The notes beneath the pieces are model-generated. The model was not told the origin of the DNA, ran no database searches, and saw only the letters and a program-made list of their open reading frames with translations. A DNA stretch of 64,000 bases from Frateuria hangzhouensis (GTDB taxonomy: Bacteria; Pseudomonadota; Gammaproteobacteria; Xanthomonadales; Rhodanobacteraceae): the NCBI RefSeq assembly GCF_026410505.1, contig NZ_JAPMIU010000006.1, positions 174,059 to 238,058 on the forward strand. The letters run 5' to 3'. Both the position numbers and the translations under genes were made by a program. Position 1 is the stretch's first letter. Every line of letters begins with the position of its first letter. Of the stretch, positions 51,104 through 61,128 are shown one piece after another.

Positions 51104-53956
51104 ATGGATCACGCACGCATCGATGCCCTGTTCGAGCAGGCGCTGGCCCAGCCACCCGGGCAACGCGATGCGTGGCTGGCGGCGGCCTGCGGCAGCGACC
51201 TTTCCCTGCGCGACCAGGTCCGCCGATTGCTGCTGGCCGACGCGCGCGCCGAAGGCGTGCTCGAACACGGCCCCGACCTGATCGCCGGCGTGATGGCGGG
51301 TGAAGACATCGTGCCGGAGCGCTTCGGTGTCTGGCGCGTGCTGCGCCGGCTCGGCGCCGGCGGCATGGGCGAGGTCTGGCTGGCCGAGCGCGACGACGCC
51401 GGCTTCGTCCAGCGCGCCGCGATCAAGCAGGTGGCCTGGCCCACCCCAGGCCTGCTGCAGCGTTTCCACCGCGAGCGGCAGATCCTGGCGCAACTGGAAC
51501 ACCCCGGCATCGCGCGCCTGATCGACGGCGGCGTCGACGACGCCGGCTGCCCCTACCTGGCGATGGAATACGTCGAGGGCACGCCGATTGCCGACCGGGT
51601 GCGCGAACGCGCACTCGATCCGCGCGCGACCGTGCAATTGCTGCTGCGGTTGTGCGAAGCGGTGCAGTTCGCGCACCGCCACCTGGTGGTGCACGGCGAC
51701 ATCAAACCGTCCAACGTGCTGGTGGCGGGCGACGGCCGTCCCCGTCTGCTCGACTTCGGCGTCGCCACTGTGCTGGCCGAGGATGGCCAGGCCGCGCGCG
51801 CCGCCACCGTCGCGCGCCTGCTGACGCCCGACTACGCCGCGCCCGAACTGCTGGCTGGTGCCCCGGCGACGACCGCCATCGACGTCTACGCGCTGGGCGC
51901 TCTGGCGTACGAACTGCTCACCGGCGCCAGGGCCCGACGCGCCGGGCACGACGAACCGATCCGCCCGCCCAGTGCCGCCATCGTCCGCGGCGGCACCGCG
52001 CGCCGTCGCCTGCTGCGCGGCGACCTGGACCGCATCGTGATGACCGCGATGGCCAGCGAGCCGGCCCACCGCTACGCCTCGGCCGAGGCACTGGCCGGCG
52101 ACCTGCAGCGCTGGCTGGACGGCCGGGCGATCAGCATCCGCGGCGGCAACCGGTGGTACCGGCTGCGCCGGTTCACGGCGCGCAACCGCGTGGCCGTCGG
52201 CGCCGCCATCGCGATCGCACTGACCCTCTCGTGCGCCACGGCCTACAGCGTCTACCAGGCGCGCGCCGCCCGCCAGCAGATGCACCGGGCCGAAGCGGTG
52301 CGCCGATTCCTCGACAACACCTTCGCGCAGATCGATCCGGCGGCGAACAAGGGCGAAGCGGTGGGCATGCGCGAACTGCTGCAGCACAGCCAGCAACGGC
52401 TCGCCGCGGCCACCGACGTGCCGGTCGCGGTGCGCGCCGACCTGACCACGCTGATCGGCGGCCTGTACTGGAACCTTGCCGACAACGTCGCCGCCGAGCG
52501 CGCGCTGAAGGCGGCCGCCGCCATGGCTTCCGGCGGTGGCGTGCCGGAGGCGGTGGAGGCGCGCACGCTGACCCGGCTGGCCCGCGTGGAACAGGACCGC
52601 AACGATTCCCGGAACGCCTATCGCCACGCCGAACGCGCCTATGCGCTGGCGCGGCAAAGCGATGGGCCGGACAGCGAACTGGCCGACAACGCCCGCCATA
52701 TGGTGGTCGCGCTGCGGATCGACCACGCCGGCGCGGCGCATGCGGAAGCGGCGGTGCGCAAGCTGCTGGCCGACGACCGCGCCCGCCGCGGCGACCGAAG
52801 CCAGCCGGTGGTGCATGACCTGATCCTGCTGGGACACGCGCTCGACCTGATGGCGCGCTACGACGAGGCCGAGGCTGCGCTGGACGAAGCGGTCGCGACT
52901 GCCCGCAGCCTCAACGGCACCTATTTTTCCTACCTGGGCCTGGCGCTGGAGTTCCAGGGCATCGTCCGCACCCATCGCGGTGATTACGCCGGCGCGCAGG
53001 AAACTTTCGCCGACTGCCTCCAGGTCACCAGCCAGCTCTGGGGCCCGGACAACGTGCGCAGCAGCATCGTGCGCGGGCAGTTGCTGGATGTGGCAGCCAG
53101 GCAGGGGCGGTTGGCGCCATCGCTGCCGGGCGCGCTCGCTCTGCGCGACGAAGCCCGCCGGATGCAGCGCGATCGCCCGGACCACTACGCCACGAGCTGG
53201 CAGTTGCTGGGCGACCTCCATCGGGGACTCGGCCAACTGTCCGAAGCGGAAGCCAGCTACCGCCAGGCCATCGAGGCCTGGCGGAACGTGCCCGAAGGCG
53301 GCCAATCCGCCGGCATGGCAGACGCGCTCGCCGGGCTGGCGACCGTGCACGAGCTGCAGGGACGCTACGCCGAGGCCGAAGATGCAAGCCGCCGGGCGAT
53401 CGGGGTCGACCTGGCCTCTCCCGCGTCGCCACGCCAGCCGATGGCGCGGCACCGGGCGCTGCTGGCCGATATCCTGCGCCTGCGTGGCCGGCGCGAGGAT
53501 GCCGTGCGCCAGGCCAGGCAAGCCGTGGCCAGCCTGCGCGGCAGTCCGTCGCCGGACGTCATGGGCGTCCACGCCCGGCTCGCCGCGGCGCTGCTCGATG
53601 CCGGTGACGCACCGCGGGCGCACGCGCAGGCTGCGTTGGCCCTTTCCATCGGCAGCCACGTGTTGCCACAGGACAACTGGCAGATCGCGCCCGCGCTGTT
53701 CACGCTCGGCCGCAGCGAACTGGCGCTCGGACACGGTGGCGAGGCGGAGACGGCGTTGCGCCGCGCGCTGGGCTTGCGCGACACGCGCCTGCCGGCCACC
53801 GATCCGCGCATGCTGGAAGTGCGCGTCGCGCTGGTCCGCGCCCTGGACATGCAGCACCGCAGCGCGCAGGCCCGATCGCTGCGCGCCGCCATCGAGCCGC
53901 TGCTGAGCGCCTCACCCCAGGCGAATCTGCTGCGCCGGCGACTGGCATCGCGCTGA
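51104..53956 (+). CDS. Transmembrane Ser/Thr protein kinase with TPR domain
   Basis: 950 residues. Hanks-type kinase domain (~75-345): LGAGGMGEVWLAE (84-96), Lys108 in AAIKQV, catalytic loop HGDIKPSNVLV (Asp199), DFGVAT and APELL. The loop is HGD rather than HRD, so activation by loop phosphorylation is not expected. One membrane segment (~364-385), then a C-terminal ~560-residue TPR-like region, probably periplasmic sensing. An upstream TTG at 51086 is less likely. Paired with the sigma factor upstream. Confidence 0.9.
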   Translation: MDHARIDALFEQALAQPPGQRDAWLAAACGSDLSLRDQVRRLLLADARAEGVLEHGPDLIAGVMAGEDIVPERFGVWRVLRRLGAGGMGEVWLAERDDAGFVQRAAIKQVAWPTPGLLQRFHRERQILAQLEHPGIARLIDGGVDDAGCPYLAMEYVEGTPIADRVRERALDPRATVQLLLRLCEAVQFAHRHLVVHGDIKPSNVLVAGDGRPRLLDFGVATVLAEDGQAARAATVARLLTPDYAAPELLAGAPATTAIDVYALGALAYELLTGARARRAGHDEPIRPPSAAIVRGGTARRRLLRGDLDRIVMTAMASEPAHRYASAEALAGDLQRWLDGRAISIRGGNRWYRLRRFTARNRVAVGAAIAIALTLSCATAYSVYQARAARQQMHRAEAVRRFLDNTFAQIDPAANKGEAVGMRELLQHSQQRLAAATDVPVAVRADLTTLIGGLYWNLADNVAAERALKAAAAMASGGGVPEAVEARTLTRLARVEQDRNDSRNAYRHAERAYALARQSDGPDSELADNARHMVVALRIDHAGAAHAEAAVRKLLADDRARRGDRSQPVVHDLILLGHALDLMARYDEAEAALDEAVATARSLNGTYFSYLGLALEFQGIVRTHRGDYAGAQETFADCLQVTSQLWGPDNVRSSIVRGQLLDVAARQGRLAPSLPGALALRDEARRMQRDRPDHYATSWQLLGDLHRGLGQLSEAEASYRQAIEAWRNVPEGGQSAGMADALAGLATVHELQGRYAEAEDASRRAIGVDLASPASPRQPMARHRALLADILRLRGRREDAVRQARQAVASLRGSPSPDVMGVHARLAAALLDAGDAPRAHAQAALALSIGSHVLPQDNWQIAPALFTLGRSELALGHGGEAETALRRALGLRDTRLPATDPRMLEVRVALVRALDMQHRSAQARSLRAAIEPLLSASPQANLLRRRLASR

Positions 53957-54029
53957 GTTCCGCGACGCCGGCCCTCGCGTGTCGTTTGGCGCGCCCGATT
54001 GCGTATGTACCGGTAACGAGGCACTCACC

Positions 54030-54050
54030 GCGATACCGGTCCGGTATCGC
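54030..54050. promoter_or_regulatory. 21-bp perfect palindrome upstream of the membrane protein gene
   Basis: Arms GCGATACCGG and CCGGTATCGC around a single T, 26 bp before the ATG of the next gene. A related half site TACCGGTAAC lies at 54008-54017. Shape and position suggest a dimeric repressor or activator site. No T run follows, so it is not a typical terminator for the kinase gene. Confidence 0.5.
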
Positions 54051-54076
54051 AGGCAACCGCGTCCCGGGAGCTTTCG

Positions 54077-54811
54077 ATGGATATTTCAACCGCACGCCCG
54101 CTGGGCACCCGGCCGCAACGGCGGCGTCGATCCCGCCCGCTCACCCTGTGGATCGTCGGCCTCGTCGCGGCGCTGGTCGTGGCCGGCTTTGCCCGGACTT
54201 TTTTCCTGCGTCCATGGATTGCCGGGCCACCGTTGACGCGGCTGGCCATCGTGCACGGCGTGGTGATGAGCCTGTGGGTGGTGCTGTTCGCCACGCAGGC
54301 ATGGCTGGTGCGGCGAAACAACGTTGCGATGCACCGCCGGCTGGGTGTGCTGGGCATGCTGCTGGTGCCGCTGATGCTGGGGTTGGGCCTGGTGATGGCG
54401 GTGCAGGCGATGCGTGCGGGGCGACCGCTGATCCCGGGCGTCACGCCGCAACAGTTCCTGATCGTCCCGCTGTGCAACATCGTGTTGTTCAGCGCACTGG
54501 CCGGCACCGGCCTGTGGCTGCGCAAGCGGCCGCAGGCGCACCGCCGGCTGATGCTGCTGGCCCTGCTGAGCCTGTTGCCGCCAGCCATAGCGCGCATCCC
54601 GCTGGATCTGGTGCGTGCCGGCGGGCTGCCGCTGGTGATGGGCGTGGGCAGCCTGATCATCCTGGGATGCGCTCTGCGCGATGCCGCGGTGAACCGGCGC
54701 CTGCACCCGGCCTTCGTCTACGGCGGACTGCCGGCGATCCTGGCGATGCCGGCTTCGCTGGTGATCGCGCGTACGCCGTGGTGGCCGCAACTGGCTGGCC
54801 TGCTGATGTGA
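54077..54811 (+). CDS. Six-helix membrane protein of unknown function
   Basis: 244 residues. A basic N-terminus (RPQRRRRSRP) precedes about six membrane segments (e.g. LTLWIVGLVAALVVAGFA, LGVLGMLLVPLMLGLGLVMA, QFLIVPLCNIVLFSALAGTG). His residues in LAIVHGVVMSLWVVLF and NVAMHRRLGVLGML recall cytochrome-b561-like membrane proteins, but haem binding is not shown. GGGAG is present nine bases before the ATG. Behind a 21-bp palindrome. Confidence 0.7.
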   Translation: MDISTARPLGTRPQRRRRSRPLTLWIVGLVAALVVAGFARTFFLRPWIAGPPLTRLAIVHGVVMSLWVVLFATQAWLVRRNNVAMHRRLGVLGMLLVPLMLGLGLVMAVQAMRAGRPLIPGVTPQQFLIVPLCNIVLFSALAGTGLWLRKRPQAHRRLMLLALLSLLPPAIARIPLDLVRAGGLPLVMGVGSLIILGCALRDAAVNRRLHPAFVYGGLPAILAMPASLVIARTPWWPQLAGLLM

Positions 54812-54915
54812 GCGGGCGATGTCGGTTCGGCCAGGCGTTTGCGTAGGCCCCAGTACCGGTCCGCCAGCCTGCCGCCGTCCATGCCGCCCATCCCGACCAA
54901 CCGGAGGAACACCCG

Positions 54916-55282
54916 ATGAAACCTCGCGCGGAAACTTGTTTTCCCCCTGCTTGGCATGGCCTGCCTGACCACTGCGGCTCACGCCCAGAGCAAGAGCCCC
55001 CATAGCAACCGCCCTGCGCAGGAGGCAAAGGCGGTCCACGCGAACGGTCGGGCGAAACCATCCAGCGCCGTCCGGAACGCCACCGGCGTGGCGGCACAGG
55101 CCATCCAGTTTGCCGTGCAGAACCCCAACGCCAGCGAGGAGGACGCGCAGGCGACCGCCAACGCCATCATGGCGGGCGTCTTCAGCGGCGAGCTGGGTAC
55201 CGGCCAGGAAGCGCCGGCGCCACATTTGCAAGGGGGCAAGCCCGGCAAGATGAAGGACCACGACGACTACGGCAGCCATTGA
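54916..55282 (+). pseudogene. Small exported protein gene with an apparent +1 frameshift near the start
   Basis: GGAGG (54903-54907) precedes ATG 54916, which opens M-K-P-R-A-E-T-C, not a signal peptide. In the next frame, from 54920, N-L-A-R-K-L-V-F-P-L-L-G then MACLTTAAHAQ gives an ideal signal peptide, but a TGA (54917-54919) precedes it. Removing one C at 54922-54923 would join them as MKLARKLVFPLLGMACLTT. The mature part (about 100 residues, SSAVRNATGVAAQAIQFAVQ, ending KMKDHDDYGSH) has no known domain. It may be a real frameshift, a sequencing error, or a start at ATG 54956. Confidence 0.6.
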
Positions 55283-55628
55283 TCGCCGCGGGATCGCACT
55301 CCGGGCGATGCCAGTTGCGCCGCCCACACGCGTTGGGCGGCCACTAGCTCGCACCGACCCCCAAGCCGTCCCATCCCGCCGGCGGATGCCCCCGTGAACG
55401 GAGTTCGAACCGGGCTCCCACGGCATGTACATGCGCCCCCGTCCCGCGCGATCATGCGGCGGCGGCCCAGGGCACGAACATGAACGCACGCGATGCCACC
55501 ACCCTCCGTACCCATGTCGCGCGCCTTCCCGGCGCGCGCTGCGCGTCAACCCGCGCGAGCCTGCCGCGTTGAAGCATCCGACCGAACAGGAACCGGGGCA
55601 GCCCGCCGATGACGCGGATTCCGACGCC
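55283..55628. other. Spacer before the second ECF sigma gene
   Basis: 346 bp with no supported gene. The sigma frame is open back to 55425 but without a convincing start and ribosome-binding site; TTG at 55569 is an alternative start. No clear promoter hexamers were found. Confidence 0.4.
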
Positions 55629-56213
55629 ATGAACAGCCTTGCTGGCACCCTCGACAGCGATCTGCTGGCGACGGACGCGCGCGCCGTGCCGGCCTCCATG
55701 GATGCCTTCCTGGCCGACGTGGAACGCCGTGCCTTCCGCCTCGCCGAGCTGCAACTGGGTCATCGCGAGGATGCGCTCGACGCCGTGCAGGACGCCATGC
55801 TGCGGTTGGTCAAGCACTATCGCGACAAGCCCGCGCAGGAATGGACGCCGCTGTTCTGGGGCATCCTGCGCCGTCGCATCGTGGATCTGCAGCGCCGCCG
55901 CAAGGTGCGCTCGATCGTAGTCGGCTGGCTCGGCGGGCGCGACGAGGACGGCGATGACCTGCCGGCCTGGGAGCCACCCGACCACGGGCCCGGGCCACTG
56001 CAGCGGCTGCACGACAGCCAGTCGTGGACCGACCTGTCCGCCGCGGTGCAACGCCTGCCGAAACGCCAGCGCGAAGCCTTCCTGCTGCGCATGCTCGAAG
56101 GCCTGGACGTGGCGCAGACCGCCCAGGCCATGGGCTGCTCCGAAGGCAGCGTGAAAACCCATCTGTCGCGCGCCATGCATCATCTGCGCGACCAACTGGA
56201 GGACTGGCGATGA
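55629..56213 (+). CDS. ECF-type RNA polymerase sigma factor
   Basis: 194 residues from ATG 55629 (start uncertain). Region 2: MDAFLADVERRAFRLAELQL, HREDALDAVQDAMLRLVKHY and EWTPLFWGILRRRIVDLQRR; region 4: RLPKRQREAFLLRMLEGLDV and MGCSEGSVKTHLSRAMHHLR. Followed with ATGA overlap by a membrane anchor gene and then a DUF3106 gene, a module frequent in xanthomonads. Confidence 0.87.
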   Translation: MNSLAGTLDSDLLATDARAVPASMDAFLADVERRAFRLAELQLGHREDALDAVQDAMLRLVKHYRDKPAQEWTPLFWGILRRRIVDLQRRRKVRSIVVGWLGGRDEDGDDLPAWEPPDHGPGPLQRLHDSQSWTDLSAAVQRLPKRQREAFLLRMLEGLDVAQTAQAMGCSEGSVKTHLSRAMHHLRDQLEDWR

Positions 56214-56590
56214 CGCCCGATCCCGACAAGCTCGCCCGCCGCGCCCGCGCGCTGTATCTGGACGCCAGCCGCCAGCTCGATCCGGCCGCTGCCGCGCGCC
56301 TGCGCGCCGCGCGCCGCGAAGCGCTCGCCGCCGCACGGCCGGCGCCGTCACGGCTGGCTCCGCGCCTGCTGCTGCCAGCCGGTGCCTTCGCCGTGCTCGC
56401 GCTGGCCACGCTGATGATCTGGCAACCGCTGCGCCAGGCCGACCACGCTCCTTCGCACGCCATGCCGGCCACGGCCGACGCGGATGCCGACCTGCCGCCG
56501 GACGCCGACAGCGCCGATCCGCAGCTTTACCAGAACCTCGATTTCTACGGTTGGCTGGCCGCCAACGACAGCGCCAAGGCACGCCACTGA
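56210..56590 (+). CDS. Probable membrane anti-sigma factor
   Basis: 126 residues. N-terminal helical region LARRARALYLDASRQLDPAA, AARLRAARREAL; one membrane segment (LLLPAGAFAVLALATLMIWQ, about 49-68); a short acidic periplasmic tail (ADADADLPPDADSADPQLYQ) ending NLDFYGWLA. Assigned by position after an ECF sigma gene and by topology; there is no zinc motif. Confidence 0.65.
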   Translation: MTPDPDKLARRARALYLDASRQLDPAAAARLRAARREALAAARPAPSRLAPRLLLPAGAFAVLALATLMIWQPLRQADHAPSHAMPATADADADLPPDADSADPQLYQNLDFYGWLAANDSAKARH

Positions 56591-56592
56591 AC

Positions 56593-57096
56593 ATGACCCG
56601 CTTCGCCCTGCTACCGCTGCTGTTCGCCCTGGCCGGCCTGGCGCCGCTGCACGCGCAGCACGCGCCGCCGCCCCCGCCCGGCGATGCCGCCGCATCGTCC
56701 GCGCCCCGACCCTGGGAAAGCCTGGATCCGGCCCAGCAGGAGGTGCTCGCGCCCCTGCGCGGCGAGTGGAACAACCTGTCGCCACGCAAGCAGGCGCATA
56801 TGCTCCGGCGCGCCGCGCGCTGGGTCACCCTGCCGCCGGACCGGCGCGAGGAAATCCGCCAGCGCATCGCCCGCTGGCAACAGATGACGCCGCAGGAGCG
56901 GGCGCGGGCGCGGGCGAACATGCACAAGTTCCACCGCCTGCCCCCGGACGAGCGCCAGCGCCTGCATCAGGCCTACGAACGCTTCCAGCACATGCCGCCG
57001 GACCAGCGCGAACGGCTGCTGCGCGAGTGGCGCTCGCAGACGATCGAACAGCGGCTGCAGGGGCTCGACCGGCCCGCCCCCGCCGGCACCCACTGA
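56593..57096 (+). CDS. Exported DUF3106 protein
   Basis: 167 residues. Signal peptide about 1-21 (LLPLLFALAGLAPLHA), a Pro-rich linker, then repeated WxxLxPxQQxxLxPL / LPPDERQRLHQAYERFQ units of DUF3106 (LSPRKQAHMLRRAARWVTLP, MTPQERARARANMHKFHRLP). Helical, periplasmic, heavily charged. Probably a target or modulator of the sigma/anti-sigma pair. Two bases after the anti-sigma stop. Confidence 0.82.
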   Translation: MTRFALLPLLFALAGLAPLHAQHAPPPPPGDAAASSAPRPWESLDPAQQEVLAPLRGEWNNLSPRKQAHMLRRAARWVTLPPDRREEIRQRIARWQQMTPQERARARANMHKFHRLPPDERQRLHQAYERFQHMPPDQRERLLREWRSQTIEQRLQGLDRPAPAGTH

Positions 57097-57130
57097 CGCG
57101 GGAAACCTGCAGGAGCCTTCGCCAAGCGGA

Positions 57131-58779
<1,649 letters not shown>

Positions 58780-58793
58780 CGCTCCGCGCCCTT

Positions 58794-58869
58794 GTAGGAG
58801 CCCACTTGTGGGCGATGCCTTTGCTCTGGTGCACCAGTAAAGGGGCATCGTCCACAAGTGGACCCCTAC
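58794..58869. repeat. Palindromic doublet, family C (GCCCACTTGTGGGC type)
   Basis: Left copy GTAGGAGCCCACTTGTGGGC followed by GATGC; right copy GGCATCGTCCACAAGTGGAC followed by CCCTAC, about 22 bp apart in opposite orientation. The other doublet is at 63810-63880. Both share an inner GCTCTGGTGC segment. Confidence 0.8.
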
Positions 58870-58924
58870 AGGGGCAAGGTGGCGGGCGGGTATCATGGAG
58901 GGCCCGCCTGCAGCCTGCCCCGCC

Positions 58925-59491
58925 ATGTCCCCTGCGCTCGATTTGCTGATGCAACGCCACTCCATCCCTTCGCGCCAGCTCGGCGAGCCGGCGCCGGAGG
59001 GCGCCGGGCTGCACGCTCTGCTGGCGGCCGCGGTGCGCGTGCCCGACCACGGCAAGCTGGTGCCGTTCCGGCTGATCGAACTGCGCGGCGAGGCCAAACA
59101 GGACTTCGGCGACCGCTTGGCCGCCATTGCGGCGCGCAACCCGGCGCTGTCCGAATCCAAGCGCGAGAAGGAGCGCACCCGCTATGCCTTCGCGCCGCTG
59201 GTGCTGGTCGTGGTCGCGCGCGTGACCGCAGGCAGCAAGGTGCCGCCGATCGAGCAGGAGGTCGCCGCCGGCTGCGTGGCCTACAACCTGCTGCTGGGCG
59301 CGCACGCGATGGGCTACGGCGCGCAGTGGCTGACCGGCTGGGCCGCCTATGACGCGGATGTCGCCTCGCTGCTGCGGCTGGCCGGCAACGAACGGGTGAT
59401 CGGCTTCGTCCATGTCGGCACGCCGCAGATCGAGGTACCCGACCGCGAGCGCCCGGCCGTGGAGGATGTGTTTTCCACATGGGCGCCGTGA
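58925..59491 (+). CDS. Nitroreductase family protein (YdjA-like)
   Basis: FMN-dependent NAD(P)H nitroreductase, 188 residues, the short YdjA/TdsD-like form. MQRHSIPSRQLGEPAP matches the conserved RxSxxxxL start; VRVPDHGKLVPFRLIELRGE and GAHAMGYGAQWLTGWAAY are family blocks. The 3' end overlaps the exonuclease gene by 13 bp, so they are co-translated. Substrate unknown. Confidence 0.88.
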   Translation: MSPALDLLMQRHSIPSRQLGEPAPEGAGLHALLAAAVRVPDHGKLVPFRLIELRGEAKQDFGDRLAAIAARNPALSESKREKERTRYAFAPLVLVVVARVTAGSKVPPIEQEVAAGCVAYNLLLGAHAMGYGAQWLTGWAAYDADVASLLRLAGNERVIGFVHVGTPQIEVPDRERPAVEDVFSTWAP

Positions 59492-60384
59492 CCGCCAGCC
59501 CCCGCGCCGTCCACCTGGTCGACGGCAGCCTGTACGTCTTCCGCGCCTGGCATTCCATGCCGGACCAGTTCCACGACGCCGACGGCCATCCGGTCAACGC
59601 GGTGCACGGCTTCACCCGGTTCCTGTGCGAACTGCTGGAAAAGACCGGCGCCGAGCATGTCGCGGTGGCGTTCGACGCTTCGCTCACCAGTTCCTTCCGC
59701 AATGCCATCTACCCGGCCTACAAGGCCAACCGCGAGCTGCCGCCGCCGGCGCTGGAGCGCCAGTTCGTGGCTTGCCGCGCGATCACCGAAGCGGTGGGCG
59801 TAAACGTGATGATCGACCACAGCTACGAGGCCGACGACCTGATCGGCAGCGCGCTGTGGAGCTTGCGCGGGCATGGCCTGGACAGCGTGATCGTCTCGGC
59901 CGACAAGGACTTCGGCCAGTTGCTGGGCGAGCGCGACGAGCAGTGGGACTTCGCCCGCAACGTGCGCTGGGGGCCGGCCGGCGTGCACGAGAAACTCGGC
60001 GTGCACCCGCACCAGGTGGCCGACTACCTGGCGTTGTGCGGCGACGCGGTGGACAACATCCCCGGCATCCCGGGCATCGGCGCCAAAACGGCCGCCGCGC
60101 TGCTGGCGCATTTTGGCAGCCTGGACGTTTTGCTCGAGCGGATCGACGAGGTGGCGTTCCTGCGCATCCGCGGCGCCGCCACCTGTGCCGCGCGGCTGCG
60201 CCAACACGCCGGGCTGGCGCTGCTGTACCGGCGCCTCACCCGCATCGCGCTGGACGCACCGGTGGCCTCGACCGCCGACGCACTGCGCCGCCAGCCCGGC
60301 AGCGGGCAACTGGACGCGCTGTGCGAGCAACTGCGCTTCGGCCCGCTGACCCGCAGCCGGCTGCGGGCGGTGGCCGAAGGCTGA
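59479..60384 (+). CDS. 5'-3' exonuclease / flap endonuclease (Xni-like)
   Basis: 301 residues, PIN-type nuclease domain with helix-3-turn-helix, as in the N-terminal domain of DNA polymerase I and in Xni/ExoIX. VHLVDGSLYVFRAWHS, VAFDASLTSSFRNAIYPAYK, SYEADDLIGSAL, VSADKDFGQLL (acidic metal ligands) and GIPGIGAKTAAALLAHFGSL. Longer than E. coli Xni (251 residues). Overlaps the nitroreductase gene. Confidence 0.9.
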   Translation: MGAVTASPRAVHLVDGSLYVFRAWHSMPDQFHDADGHPVNAVHGFTRFLCELLEKTGAEHVAVAFDASLTSSFRNAIYPAYKANRELPPPALERQFVACRAITEAVGVNVMIDHSYEADDLIGSALWSLRGHGLDSVIVSADKDFGQLLGERDEQWDFARNVRWGPAGVHEKLGVHPHQVADYLALCGDAVDNIPGIPGIGAKTAAALLAHFGSLDVLLERIDEVAFLRIRGAATCAARLRQHAGLALLYRRLTRIALDAPVASTADALRRQPGSGQLDALCEQLRFGPLTRSRLRAVAEG

Positions 60385-60464
60385 GCCCCGTCCGGACGCC
60401 TACCTTCCTGCAGGAAACCTCGTCACTGGTTGAGCGGTGCCACGCCGCACGGCACCATGGCCGG

Positions 60465-61055
60465 ATGAATCGTCATGACACCCCGCTCCCGCCCGACGCT
60501 GACGCCCCCGTGGAAACCCTCTGCGAGGGCCGCTGGCTGAGCCTGCGCAAGCGCGGACGGTGGGAATACGCCGAGCGCAACAACCCGGGCGGCGCGGTGA
60601 TCATCGTGGCGGTGACGCCGGACGATTGCGTGCTGTTCGTCGAGCAGTACCGCGTATCGATCCTCAAGCACACCATCGAGATGCCCGCCGGGCTGGTAGG
60701 CGATTTGGCCGAACAGCCCGACGAAAGTGCCCTGCTGGCCGCCGCGCGCGAGCTGGAGGAGGAAACCGGCTACCGCTGCGACCGGGTGGAGTTCCTCCAC
60801 GAAGGGCCATCCTCCTCCGGCATGAGCACGGAAATGATCGCCTTCGTGCGCGCCCACGAACTGGTGCGCGTCGGCGCGGGCGGCGGCGACGAGAGCGAGA
60901 ACATCGTGGTGCACGAAGTGCCCCGCCGCGACGCCGGCGCCTGGCTGTTCGCCCGCGCCGCCGAGGGTTATTCGGTCGATCCGAAGCTGTTCGCGGGGCT
61001 GTGGTTCCTGGAACACGCCGGCCCGGCCCGGGCCCGGGCGGAGCGGCCCCGCTAA
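60465..61055 (+). CDS. Nudix hydrolase (ADP-ribose pyrophosphatase type)
   Basis: 196 residues. Nudix box LLAAARELEEETGYRCDRVE, preceded by EMPAGLVGDLAEQPDES. Domain order (VETLCEGRWLSLRKRGRWEY strand region, then VIIVAVTPDDCVLFVEQYR) matches NudF-like ADP-ribose or nucleoside-diphosphate-sugar pyrophosphatases. The exact substrate cannot be set from sequence. Confidence 0.88.
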   Translation: MNRHDTPLPPDADAPVETLCEGRWLSLRKRGRWEYAERNNPGGAVIIVAVTPDDCVLFVEQYRVSILKHTIEMPAGLVGDLAEQPDESALLAAARELEEETGYRCDRVEFLHEGPSSSGMSTEMIAFVRAHELVRVGAGGGDESENIVVHEVPRRDAGAWLFARAAEGYSVDPKLFAGLWFLEHAGPARARAERPR

Positions 61056-61128
61056 AGAATTTCCCGCAGCGGCCGATTCCCGGGATGTCGCCTCCTATCG
61101 ACAACCCTTATTGCCACGGAATCCGTCC

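Noticed and set aside
50072..53857. A 1261-codon open frame on minus running through the kinase gene
   Set aside because: Only its last 101 codons (50374-50072) are real, as pntAb. The rest is antisense to a clear Ser/Thr kinase and has no domain-like composition.
54030..54050. The 21-bp palindrome as the kinase-gene terminator
   Set aside because: No T run follows and it is 73 bp after the stop but only 26 bp before the next start; an operator fits better.
55390..55420. TTCGAACC-like sequence resembling a tRNA T-arm
   Set aside because: No acceptor or anticodon stem can be built around it.
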